64,000 nucleotides of DNA from Floccularia luteovirens (taxonomy: Eukaryota > Basidiomycota > Agaricomycetes > Agaricales > Squamanitaceae). Location of the stretch: the NCBI GenBank assembly GCA_009739215.1, contig VSJF01000011.1, forward strand, positions 558,001 through 622,000. Direction: 5' to 3'. Below are positions 37,433 through 49,800 of the stretch, piece by piece (within the stretch, counting starts at the first letter, position 1; every line of letters begins with the position of its first letter). The notes below the pieces were generated by a model. It was not told where the DNA came from and did no database searches. It saw only the letters and a program-made list of their open reading frames with translations. Position numbers and translations under genes: made by a program.

Positions 37433-40400
37433 TCAAGTCTCCACGCGTGACGCAGCAATGGCAGCTGCATAAGCTGTATCTACCGCTCTTCTGCGTCTGC
37501 GCCTTCGGAAATGAGTGAGTTTTTATGATCTCCCTTCATTGTAACAAGGGACGAACCTTGGGAAGATAGGGCCCCTTGGCATTGGCCTCTCATCCAAATC
37601 TAACGCAACATTAGTCGCAGCTTGCAATGCCTGAAAGTAAATAAATCAACAAAAAAGGAAAGGTATAACCAAGAACAAAAAAGACCTACCTCAATCCACT
37701 CAACAACTCCAGTAACATCTTTTGCCTGCAATAGAAATTGTTCACCCTCAAGTCGTACACGAATCACATTCTTCCGTTTGACATAATCGTTACCAACCCC
37801 ACTCTCCGCATTCTGCATCGTATAGACGCGAAGGAGATCTTCGGGGTGAGGTTCTGGTATTTCGTCGTCTCGATATGACATGTGGCCAGCAGCGAAGGTA
37901 CCAGATGTATGGTTAGCTGCCGAATTTGAGGCTCCTGTTGCAGTAGGAGTGGTATAGGAGGTATTTGTGGTATAAGAAGTGTTCGTAGAAGACGATGAAT
38001 AAGAGTAAGCATGAGAATGCGCGGTTGGGCGCGGAGATCCCGTTGAAGGAGGCGATCTCGTAGCCGACCCAGTATGTTGGACACTGGTGCTTGAAGAAAG
38101 TGCAGATTGAGCTGAAGGCGATTGTCGTCCAGAGAGACTACTCCCACTCCCATTTGTCGGGGTTCCGGTTCGTGAAATGTTTAGTGAAGGTCGGGGTTGA
38201 TTTAATCCACTGAACGCAGGTCGCTTTGGTGCTTCACTGTGCGACCTTCCATGCTTGAAGAAATTAACTGCAAGTCCTAAAGCCGACCTACTCGTAGGCA
38301 GAGGTGCAGATGAAGGTGCAGGGTCTGGGGATGGTGATTGGAACTGTCGACCGTGATGATTAGCTGAAGAAGCAGTCGATGAATCTGGCGATTCAGACTG
38401 AGGCGAAGAGGCCGACAGTTCAACCTGATCAGAACCGAACGCAACTTGTTCTCCAATCTTCGGAGCCGTGCTAACATCACCTTCTTCACTCAGCTGTTGT
38501 GCTTGCCGCAAAGCAAGTGTCTCTGCAACACTGGGTTCCACTGAAACATCGCCTACACCGACTTTCCTCTCCCACCACCCTCCTAATCGGGATACACCAG
38601 CGATGGCTTGGGGACAGTGATACACTTTGAAGGAAGTGCCTTCCAAAACACATACAACACGCCTCCATTTCCGGTCTCGTGCTTGCACTCCCGGTGATGT
38701 GAACTCCATTTTGCGGGGTAGGATACCACGTAGATAGATTGGGTTGCTGTAGGGCGGTAAACGTTCTTTGCCTTCATCTTCACGGGGAGTGATCACTCCA
38801 ACTTGGCCACTCGCATATAGCTTTTTTGGTGGGACGTATGGAGGAGGCGTGCTATCCGGCATCGAACGACGACGTCGTAGGGGATAAGCCTGGACGAGAG
38901 TCTCGTAGGAGGGTACTTTGCTTAACCTAAACTGTTTCCCTTGTGCTTTCATTGCCGCAATAGCTGCATTTATTGCTTCGTCACTAACTTCCCCGTCTTT
39001 ACCTTCACTGTCTTGCCCACTACCTTCCTGCACACCAGCCATGGGCCCTACACGCGCAAGGCTCGCTCTAACAGAGGCATTCCGGGACACCGCCGAAGCT
39101 CGTCTCATCAGCTCTCCTCGATGCTCTTCTTCCACAACCATCCTCTCAACCGTCTCTCGTTTCGCCTCTGCATGTATATCGATTAAACTTCTCGAAGCTC
39201 TTTTATACATGCTAGATCGGAAAGGAGTATCACCTCCGACATTAGGAGTGTTAGCGTAAAAGTTAGTTGGAGTATGGAATATACTCGGAGGACGAGATGA
39301 TGAACCGGAGGGAACAGCATGGAATGTGTGTGGAGTACGATGAAGATCAGCTCCTCCTTGCGATGAGTGTAGTGTGTATACGCTGGTACTTGGGCTTGGT
39401 ATACCCCCGTTTGACGTTGGGGCAATGTATGTGCTACTTCGCCCACTGGAAAACAAAAATGTAAAAAAGGAATTCATCAAGAAATTGGGATTACGTACGG
39501 AAGGACAGCTCCATACGACATCCTTGAAGAAGCAACACTATGACCCGTCGATGGCCGTTGTTTTAGAGACGAATAAACATTAGGCGTATCTTCCATCTTC
39601 CCTTTACCCTTCCCGCTGCCTGTACCGTCAGCCACACTCAACGAAGATGGTAGATGAGAACGTAAATCCAATTCCGGCTTGGCATTTGTAGGTGTTAGTT
39701 GCCGGGCGTCGTCGATATCGAGTCCACTAGTTGGTTTGTACCATGAGGTTGGTGTTCTCGTGATAGACGCGCGAGGGGTCCTAGAAGTCGACGCACATGA
39801 AAGCATTCGGTCTGCGCTAGAAGATCCCGCTTGAACCGACTCGGATGTATGATATTCACTGTCTTCATCATCACTAGCATCACTGTCCCTCTGTTCGTCA
39901 CCCTCCTCAGTCTCCTTAGGGACTTCTAGCACGGTCTGCATATGCTCTTGAGTTTGTCCCATACTTATATTCATTCCATCATTTTCCGCTATCAAGTCAG
40001 CCACCATCTGCCTCTCTCTCTCCCTTTCAGCCTCCTCCAATTCATCATCAGTGTCACTTTCACTTTCCTCCTCTCGCGGAAGGATATATTGTCCAAGGTG
40101 CGGTAAAGCAGGCATGCTCCTCAACCCGGCTCGTCTCTCGATCCTTGCTTGGTCCCGGATACTTGCCGCCCGCAACAACTGCGAACTACTATACGCACCC
40201 CTCATACTGGTAGGTGATACCCCGCCCCTTAGATGGTTAACCCCTTCCCCAGGTCTAATCACACCGATAGTCGCATTGCGCCCAATAGAATCTATCCTAT
40301 CCCGCGCGCCTTGAACCCTGCTACTGCTTTGTCTCCCCACAATCACAGACTTCGATCGTCCAGGTTCATTTGCGAGGTGACTCATCCCAACACCCAGCGC

Positions 40401-42659
40401 ACCGGGCGGCAACGTAGGTAAATTCATAAGTGGGAGAGGTGGGGGCCGCCTCAGTAGGGTTGGTGAGAAACGAGCAGAACCACCTGGGGTATGTAGACTA
40501 GCTGTTCTTTGGGGCGGTATAGCAATGAGATTCAAGCGTGGAGGAGCCTGTGCTTGTTTTTTCGTTGTAGGAGTGGCTGTAGGAGTTCGGAGGGATGATG
40601 GTTGTAATGATATGGATGTAGAGATGGGTATAATCGAGGCTTCTGTGCAAAATCAACGTTATATTAATTGGTTGTTGGATTAGAGCAATATTACGTACCT
40701 AAATCTTTGTGAGGGCCAATGGGTGTTGATGAAGCCAAAGGGCGTGCGGGCTTTCTGTGAGGTGACTTCTGTGAAGGCGGCTCTGTCCCAAAATAATCAT
40801 AACTTGAAGATTGTTTGTGTGTCCCTTGAGAGCGCAATTCCACTCCATCCGGTGTGCCATTCTTCTTCGGAGTAGACACTTTAGCTGCAAACTTCCCTTC
40901 CAGAGCTGCCAACGTAAGTGCAACAGCAGGTGGCGTGGGTACATCCTTCTTCTTCGTTTGCTGTTGTGCTGTTGCTGAAGATGTCGTAACAAAGTTGGAA
41001 TATGGATCAAAGGGACTATCATCCAGTATGGTAGGTAATTGTGGAATTGCTACAACTTCTGAACGCATAACCGATTCAATTGACTCCTTGTTCCGGTTCA
41101 GCGAGTCTAAGGAGGCTCTGGAGACAGGGGAAGCAGGTTGGACTTCGACCCTCGGAACGGTCGATTCATTTCCTATTTCGACTTGGGGCACTAGTGATAG
41201 TGACGACGATGAATTTCTTGTACCCGAAGCTATTTGGTGTGTTGACACACGTTCACCACCCTCATTCTTATGTTGTGACAATGTTACTGAAGTCCGCACA
41301 TCTTGTGTGGGATCCACAGAGCCTTGAGATATTCTTCCATTCTGTGATCGTGCGCCTTGGGGACGAGAGATGGACCGTGTAAGTTGGGACTGGTTTGCAG
41401 TTGATTCCGGTCTTTTCGAATTTTCCGTTGTCCCAACCTCGTTTGTTCGACCTGGAACATTTGGAAGTCGGCGGATGGACCGGTTTGGCGTCAGGTTCGG
41501 TGTCGGTGTCGGTTGAGAGCCTATTGATGAAGTGGGAGGGTCAGCTGCTGGAGCTAGGGTTGGAGCGGCATCAATCGTTAGAGGATTATTTGTAAGTGAC
41601 GGCAACGATATACGGGGGATGAGCGGTAAGGAAGATCGTACACTCGGTGTGGGATTAGAAATCACCGGTGAGCGATTCACGGGAGGGAGTGAGGATCGGA
41701 TATTTGTTTGTGGCAATACGGGTTCTGTATGGGTGGGCGGCAGGGAATTGCGTGGTGACCGGGGACGTGCACCTGAAGAGGGTAGGTTGCCGGGTGTTGG
41801 AGGCAGTGCAGGTCGCGTGCCAGCTGAAGACCTGCGTGTTTTTGTGGAATTGGTATTCGGTACTATCGGTGCTACTGGTGCTGGTATTTCTTGATGAGCG
41901 AGGGTGACAGCATCGGACGGCTCCAGCGCCGCGTTGGAGGGAAGTAGGGTACCTGTAAGTGATGAGGAAGTTGATACACCATTGATGCTATTAGGATCGT
42001 TCGAATTATCAGAACTATAACTTTCAGAATTATATATGGTGGTCGTCATTTCCCCCGTCAGCTTAGGAACTATCGTATTCCCATTCACTGCTACGGTTGT
42101 CGTAGCGGTCAGGTCTACAACGCCCTGTTGTAAACCAGGCACCCCAATCATAAGTGTAGGCCCTTCAGTACCCTTCTTGCGCAAAGGTTGGAAACGCTGA
42201 GGATCGTCGGCATTATCACTTCCACCAACTGTGCGCGTCGGTTGATGCTGAGTAAGGCGCGTCGGGTTCTGCGACCTGATCACATCATCGGGCTTGTCAG
42301 CTTTCACATGCCTTCGAACGTGCTCCGCTGGCTGAGCACTATCCTCTTCACACTCAACCTCCAATACCTCGCCATCAGCTCCAATAACCTCTGTTTTATC
42401 CGGTTTCGCGGACGGCATGTCCAGTGAGAAAGGGATACGTGGTGATGATGCCGTCGAGGGAGAAGGATGGTGTTTGCGGCCTGGTAGACGCATCAACCCT
42501 TTGAACTGAGTAAAGATGGGGGTTGACTGGTAGAATAATTAGTTGGCAGTGTTATGTCCGGAAGTGTGTGAGAGCTATAGATAGGGAAGCATGACTTACG
42601 GGGTTGCGAATATGGAAGACTGCGCGTGGCTGCCGGTGAGGATGGGGCTGGTCATCCAT
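37433..42659 (-). CDS. Large PH-domain protein, mostly disordered
   Basis: Six exons on the minus strand (42600-42659, 40699-42526, 39499-40642, 37690-39445, 37557-37630, 37433-37502) sum to 4,932 bases, giving 1,643 residues in frame. The start [20 protein letters not shown] is chosen because it splices in frame to the long second exon. About 1,200 residues are Ser/Pro/Thr-rich with acidic patches and little predicted structure. Near the C terminus a PH domain begins ([35 protein letters not shown]). It is interrupted by ~230 low-complexity residues and resumes at [36 protein letters not shown] and [20 protein letters not shown]. The end is a basic tail ([17 protein letters not shown]). PH domains bind phosphoinositides, so a membrane-associated or cortical role is plausible. 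I do not recognise a named orthologue. Confidence 0.85.
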
Positions 42660-43853
42660 GATATGTACAACGAACTAGATATTGTACAAATGAGAAAGAA
42701 AATGAGAAGGAAACCAACCAGGGATGGGAGCTCGAGAAGTTATAGGAAGTGGAGGCGATACTTATGGTTAGCAACAACAATTATTATTATTTTACAGATA
42801 ATATTATTTTATTAACTACCCTTCTCTACCTGTACTCCGTCCCCATCAAATTCATCGACATCGCTCGGTACTGCCTGCTATCCACACTATAATAATAACT
42901 CTATAGTTGCCTTTCATCCACCTCGACCTCGATACTTACATTCCCTGACTCGCTACATCTTTTAGTACCTTGCACGCCACTTCAGAATGCGTGATTGCCC
43001 TTCCGGTTGTGGATACTATGTTCATCTTTGCGAATGACTGCGCACAACCTGGACCCAGAATTGCATACTAGGATAACATAGCCTCTGGTAACTTAAATAT
43101 CCACTATAGGTACTTTTAGCTCCTACGCAACGTTGTAAATTTTTTTTCTGTTCATAAAACTATACTCACTTATCACTGATATATTGTTTATTTTTGTTCT
43201 TATCAATGCGAATAACATCATAAGAACTTTAAAGCATCCCATTACTGTAGCACAAAGTAAGTGCGTGCTATATGACTGATAATCCCTGTTCGTCTCCGTT
43301 CTTTGTGCTATATTTACTTTAAAACAGGATCTGTCCAACTCTTTCAATATTACTGACATGCACGCTTAGTACAGAAAACTCGACAGCCACACACCCACCC
43401 CACCCCTCTGCGACTCCTCAGCATTCCAACACTCCGCTCTTCCCAATGTCTATTGCGCTGCGGATGTCCATCATCATCGTAACCCATTAACATCACATAA
43501 TACATCACCACACCGTTCGTCATCGATTCATCACCAATCAGTCATAGAATTTGCAATTATAGACGCTTCCTTTACACCTACCTTACAACATAGCTAAAAT
43601 TATCCGTATCTGTGGGGAATGAGCTTTGAGCTTACGGTCCGAACATAGCCACATTAGAAATACTACATCTAAGGGTCGCATTAACGTAAGTATTACTCAC
43701 TCCTGATTGATTTTGCACTATATTTTTATCTGCTCATCTCTTTCATCTTGTAAGTATGTGATTCACTCATCAGTAGTATTCGTACGTGTTCGCTAAACTT
43801 CAAATACCAACTCTATCACCAACTGAGTAGTAGTTCCATTATAAACGAAGGCT
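42660..43853. other. Divergent intergenic region
   Basis: Promoter space for the PH-domain gene (minus) and the broken orphan gene (plus). AT-rich, with AAT/ATT repeats near 42780-42810. No gene seen. Confidence 0.5.
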
Positions 43854-45146
43854 ATGCCTGGTACATCTGATAACAACACGTCTAGGATTCGGAAGGAGCG
43901 CCCGCCTTGTGTGTCACAATTAGATTGGCGAGCATCTAAAATTCATCAACAGCTCGACGATGCATACAAGGCCGTTAAGAAGGCTCTAATGCCTCGTACT
44001 GCCCTCTGGGAACTAACAACGGAGGTGAGACAAATTTCTTTGGCGATTCTCCAAGTTTCTTTCCAACCTTATTTTCATTCAGGATATATCCAATGCTGAC
44101 GCTCCAATGGTTAAATCAGAGCAATCAGAAGATCTCTCCGAAGAACACGCACTGGGATTAGGTTTTTATCTGACGCCTCCATCCACATTCTACTAATAAA
44201 TTTTCGTCTGTAACAGCCCTTGTTCGCGAAATGCTTGCTGTCCTAGAATACATGATAACACATCTTGGATTTCCATACCTCGATATCAAGCCGTTGAAAT
44301 CTGCCACAGAAGAAAATATATAATGCTATTTTAAATGAACTCCTCGGTGCAAATACCAATCCTCCCAGCTTGATTTCGGAGCTAGTAAATCAATTCCAAG
44401 AACTGGATGTAGGCTCCCACAAATTGACCGTAGGAAGAATTGTTGTACCTAAATTCTTCCAAGACTCATATCTTCCAGTGGTACAAAGAGAACTTCAGAA
44501 GAATCTTGGGACTCGTGAGAGCATCAAACGAGGTATTTTGTATTTCAAAATACTTTTTTGAGATGTTTTAAATCTTTTACTTCTCATCCAGGTTGATCCA
44601 AACCCAATTATTTTCGCTACTCTGAGAAACATCCTCAATGCCGCATATATCCCCTACTTCGACCACCTAACTGTCGCCCAAGCAGCGATGGCTGTCGAGT
44701 TGGTTGCTCGGCTCAATGGTAATAGCACGACAAGTGCAGTACTACCTACGACAAAGGCAACCCCCGCTATCCACCCTAAAACACTACCAGAATTTTGCCG
44801 TACTGGAATTCTTATTAAGTCGAAGGTTATGGAGCTCGCTGGCAAAGACAGCGACTCTGTAGTAAGATCCAGCTGTTATTCTCCTTCCTAAGAGGCTGAG
44901 CACAATATTCCGGAATCAGAAACTCGATGAACCATTACGATTTTTCGAAACAATGCCGGAATCTACAGGCGTCAGGAGTCAATATCCGTCGATGGTGGTA
45001 CAGCCAGTATCATTACCCACGGCATATTGGGAGACCAAGAAATGTTCCAGTTAACCGGAAGGAATGACGATAAGATGCGTGAAGCTTTCCTTGAGGCGCG
45101 GATACTATCCGGACTGGAAGATGGGAGATATAACATTCCTGGCTGA
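43854..45146 (+). pseudogene. Orphan gene with several frame breaks
   Basis: Open with MPGTSDNNTSRIRKERPP. Exon-like blocks follow: SQLDWRASKIHQQLDDAYKA, VREMLAVLEYMITHLGFPY, LNELLGANTNPPSLISELVN, VDPNPIIFATLRNILNAAY and AVELVARLNGNS. The last block, LGDQEMFQLTGRNDDKMREA, runs to TGA at 45144-45146. Introns with good splice sites separate some blocks. The frame fails near 44315 (in-frame TAA in AATATATAATG), at the junction near 44535-44590 (GGTTGA leaves a stop) and near 44970. The content looks like a real helical protein but I recognise no family. It is either a decayed orphan gene or one hit by errors. Confidence 0.5.
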
Positions 45147-46700
45147 ATCGCGACATACATCGGAATAGATGGTAGATTTTGGGTGGAGGTGGTAAGGGAT
45201 GCACGGGAAGAGGTTGTTGCTGTGAGAGTGAATTTGGTGGATGGTTCGCATATTGAGGTAGAAGAACAAGAGGAATAAAAATTTGGTGAATAAAAGGGAC
45301 CTGTATGATTTGGTGAGGATAGGGAAACCTGTCAAGCTCTGTATGAATATTCATACATGTTACCACTCCAGAGACTCAAATAGCTGGTACTTGCCTTTCA
45401 ATACCAGGCATCTGTGCTAGACATACGGCGAACGATTTCTCCATGATAATCAGTTGCTATTCATATTTCATGACTTTTTTTGCCAGTCCGAGGACCTATG
45501 CATAAGATGCTGCTGCAAAATTCAACAATCTGACAATTGTGCGGGATATTTGATGGGTTTTAATTTAATTCCCTGATACTTTGCGGTCAAATCGACTTCA
45601 TTCCTTAATCTAATTACACTAAAGCAGGAAGTCCACAGATTTGTCAATTGTTGCGAAATACGATTTTCAATTTTTCTCTTCCTTTTTGGTTGATCATGCT
45701 ACATTCTCTGTTTGGATGGTATCGGCATCCCACAAGAAAGTAAGCACGATACGTCCCAGCAGCTGGAAGAATAAATAGTAACCGACCTTCTCTACTGTCG
45801 CGGCAGACAACAGCAACAGTATATGTGCTGGTCGCCAGTGGATGAAACCCCATTCCAATTACTTTCTGGATGTAGTCCTTGATCTCGTTGTCATCACTTT
45901 AAATTACCCGGAGTTACATCCCTGATAAATTTCGTGGCATCGACTAAAATAGCCGTATCAACTTCGTTAGAAAGCAGGTGTCTCGATCGCCGGATGAAAC
46001 AGTGGGTCAGCAGAACAAGCGTTTATAGATCCTTTGGAGAATAGCTGCAACAAAACAAGCATGGGCGAGATGATCAACCTTGAGCAAAGTTCGTTAAACA
46101 TTTGTCGTTGGATATCGGCATAGAGGATTGCTGGAACTTTTTCTTTCAACAAGGGAGATCACCAAGCCAAGCAGTGCATTTATTTGAAAGCTAGAGCCAT
46201 TAAATGCGGAAACATCTTTTCGGATAGTATGATATATGTATCGTTTTGTTCGATCATTTTAAAAAGTGCGAAAGATTAAGCGGCGCAGAATGGTACCATT
46301 AGACCATCTCACTCATTCGGCAATTTTCGGGAAGGATCGGATTTTAAGCTTTAAGTTCCGTAAGCAGAACGAACGGAAACTTACGTACTAGCGCTCTCTG
46401 CACCGTCCTGGCTGCTATTGCAATTTTGTGGAGCTTCGAGGTAAGGTATAGATCGGTTTCGGAAACGTGGTAGAAGTTAATGTTCCCGTAATTATCATTT
46501 GTTATTACAATAGTACAAGTAGAGTGTCTACCTCTAAAGAAAAGTTATATTTCCTTGAGCGATTTCGATTATTATCAAACAAATAATAAAAAAGACTTAC
46601 AAGGGTTCAAAAGTTCATTCATATACCCGGTAGATCGGCGATCATTGGGTCAGATTATAGGTTTCCATTCATATATTTATTATATTGGCCCGTTCCCAAA
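45147..46700. other. Intergenic, possible decayed F-box sequence
   Basis: No intact gene. Part of this stretch may belong to the older F-box relic that is recognisable further right at 46.7-47.0 kb, but I could not align it. Several short minus-strand frames carry no domain. Confidence 0.4.
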
Positions 46701-46975
46701 TCTTTCGGGTCCTGAATTTATACCGTCGAAAGCTTTCGGTAGACTTGGTGATATGGTGCAGGGATGACTATTCATTGAAATAGCAAATTAACGCAGTTTC
46801 AAGAAGTGTCTTGGCTGTTATTTCCAATGAAGGGTTTTTTAGTTGATGCTATGGAATTTCTACCGCCACTTCATTTGCTGACAAGATGATCCGTCGCAAA
46901 TTCGGTCCAGACACACCGAGAAGTTAAGCATACCAGTTGTCGACACGTTGAATCAATGATGGTTTCAGTTGCCGT
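46701..46975 (-). pseudogene. Second, older F-box-like fragment
   Basis: Bases 46826-46975 align by eye with 47770-47925 of the F-box relic. Both share atgaagggttt, agttgatgc, ctaccgccacttc versus ctactgccgcttc, and end with acgtt-aatc-atgg. The spacing is about 950 bp in the same orientation. It suggests tandem duplication of an F-box gene followed by decay of this copy. No open frame survives. Confidence 0.45.
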
Positions 46976-47173
46976 ATGTATATTCGTTTTGGAAAATATA
47001 TACATTATAATTATATTCTTGGAAACCAACGGGTTCCTTCAGGAAATTTAATTAGGTGCAAATCCAAACCTTCTTTCTCCATCTCAAGACATATTTTTAC
47101 ATAAGTATCATCCTCTCAGGATGCTTCCTTACTCAGCGTCGCTGTGCAATGTATTATTTGTGTAATGCTTTCG

Positions 47174-48460
47174 TCATAGGGTGCCCCATCCCCGGTGTCG
47201 CAATGCAAGTACTGACGAATACTCGCTCTGACCTTGAAAATAGATAGCTTGGGTAGTAGGGAGGGAACATTTAGAGGGCTGTCTAATTTGCCAACTCTCA
47301 GCCGGATATATCCTCATGAAAAAGTTGTCGGTCCATCCACTTGTTTTGAATCCCAACTGAGAGATCTCCGAGGGTGTCAAGTGCAGGGAGTTGTTCGAAC
47401 AAAGTGACATATCCTGTTCCTTAGGATCATAAAAGGAGATGTTCTCAATGGACAATCGGATGAGAGTACTCCAACACATTGAACGTTTGACGAAGTGAGT
47501 GATGACTTTGAGATCTACTGATTTGTTTGCACGCCACCTTGTGAAGAAATGAATTCTTAATGCTTGTAGAGATGATGCCGTGGTTTTTATTCATGAGTAA
47601 TGTCCAGTTATCGACAGATCTGAAATATATATCTCGGTCTTTAAGATAGGAAAAGATCATGTCAATTGTGGTCGACCTCCTGAATGACATTAGGAGCTCG
47701 CAAGATAGTTTCCGAAGGTTAGACAGTTTGTCGATTAGAGATAGTAAGACTTCCGTTTGCTGCCATTTACATGAAGGGTTTCAAGTTGATGCCACGGAAA
47801 CCCTACTGCCGCTTCGTGTGATATTTGCCCTGGTAAGACGAGTCGTCACAATTTTGGGACATCCCGGAGTACAGGGAAGGCAAGCACTTTTTCGCCGATA
47901 CGTTCAATCGATGGGTAATTGATTTCTATGGATTCAAGGTTTTGTAGTCTGCTAACCGCATTGTTCAGATAATGGATGTGATGATATTTGGGAACAAAAG
48001 TGCTGAATGTATGCCACCATTCCGCATGGTTGGAAATAGTTGGATAATATATGTGTAGATTTCTTTCTGTTCCTCATCGAATTCCCCGTCAATGAATCCA
48101 CTTGAATCGAGACCTGGTCTGCCCATGGATCTGTTCAACCACTCCTCGAGTAGTTCAGCGCGTTGACGCATATAATAAGTATTCTCTATAAATCTCAGAT
48201 AAAAGTATTGCCATAGGGCTGGTTCTTCCCATGCGATTTCTCGCCAGGCTTTACAGACCACACCAAGGCGAAAGGGGTTGGTAACCTTCATGTAATAGAT
48301 GAGCATGGTTTGGAGAAGGGGGTAAAGGGATTTCAAAATTGGCACTGTATGTTTCGCGATAAAGTTGGAAGATATATAACATCAACTCTGTAGATATTCG
48401 AGTAGCGGAGGTCATGGCATTTGTGATTTGTAGAAATGGCATGTTGGTTGAAACAAGGAA
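47174..48460 (-). pseudogene. Degenerate F-box/LRR-type protein
   Basis: On the minus strand, the segment near 48340-48400 reads ATRISTELMLYIFQLYRET (F-box-like start). After a frame change it continues NPFRLGVVCKAWREIAW, EEPALWQYFYLRF and AELLEEWLNRSMGRP, the usual beginning of agaricomycete F-box proteins. Further down come EKVLAFPVLRDVP, FPWHQLETLHVNGS, ISRSQ and LIRLSIENISFYD, then TSGWTDNFFMRIY, LRR-like blocks in different frames with stops between. At least four frame changes show that this copy is dead. F-box proteins normally link Skp1/Cul1 ubiquitin ligases to targets and are highly multicopy in mushrooms. Confidence 0.65.
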
Positions 48461-49800
48461 TACCACATTTAAAAGCGCTTGATCACTTACATAATAGGGG
48501 GTTTCTTGCTGCCATTTTGAGATTTTCAAATCATTTTTGATCAGAAAATGACCGAAAAAATGACTGAGATCTGATGCCCCTTCAATGTAGGGAGACCTCT
48601 GAGTGATTGCCACCAGACACTGACTGACTATGCACTGCTGCTGGTTATACTGGCGCCCACAGTCAGTTTGTGAAACTGATACGTGCACAGACATAAGCAT
48701 AACATGATGGACTTTACATCAAAATAGTCAAGAATAGTATCGTTACGGTCAAATTGCAAACTTGTAAGACTGCGCCCAGATTACCCGCAGACTGTTTTGA
48801 TAAGCATTTGACATCAAGCGTTGGTTTTACTGATCCATAAAGCGTATAAAGAACAGCGCGCGCTTGGACGTGGTACTAGTTTCATGAACAGCGTGGATGT
48901 GAAACATAATGATCACGTCAAGGGTTCAGAAGAAAGGAATCGAAAAAGAATCCACATTTTTGTAGATTGTTAAACACCGAGGTGATGCGTAGATTTTTGA
49001 TGGTGATCGATAACGTTATACATATGTTGTTTTTTCGTCGAATATTTTTTCTTTCTGTTTTGTCTCTTTCAAGGTAGGCAACGTGAAAAATTAGCTGAAA
49101 GCGGAATGTTATTCGCATACACATATACGTCATCTAAACATATCATATCGATCGCAATGACGACGATATTAGTTCAGAAAATTAGCGACTAGTACAAATG
49201 CATTCGATCCCCAGCAATTTTTTCGTACCTCACTTCTAGTTCTTGCTTCTACGGGGCAGACGGGACAGTGTTTTCTTTCTTGGAGGGCAGCGGTATTTTT
49301 ATATCTAAGTTTTCCGACTATTCATACAGACGAAGTGAGGGAACAGAGCATCTGGATTGATGCGGTGCTATGGGAAGAATTTCGCCATTTGGTAATTGTG
49401 CGGTAACTTGGCGACAGATGCATAGAAGGGAGGTGAGGGACATTTCAAGTACGATGTCTGTGAGGGGGACATGTCGGAGACAGGGAATGGAACAGAGATT
49501 TGAAGATCAGACACAAAAGATGTGCCTTGACAGGTGGGAGAGAGCACGTGGGAAGAGATTTAGAAATAAAGAGAACCTTTCAAGTACAGCTGGACCCTCT
49601 TCTCCCTTGGGTTCATCAGGTTTGTACTGCTGTTCTCGTCCAGTCGAGCTACTAAATTTTCTGATCGACTTCCTCAGTGCAATCACCCAGTTCCCTCTTG
49701 TCTCGATCTGCACGGCATTGCTTCTTGCCATCACTCACCCTCTTTTTATACTACCTTCCTTTATATACTTATTCACAGCACCCTACCCTCCGACCATATC
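48461..49800. other. Intergenic, DUF7729 promoter
   Basis: No gene supported. A TTTTTATA stretch near 49741-49766 lies just upstream of the next start codon and may be its TATA region. The 49370-49999 frame is overlapped by the better-supported DUF7729 frame. Confidence 0.45.

Noticed and set aside
41532..41894. Gly-rich plus-strand frame in the PH gene
   Set aside because: Antisense shadow of the Ser/Pro-rich coding region.
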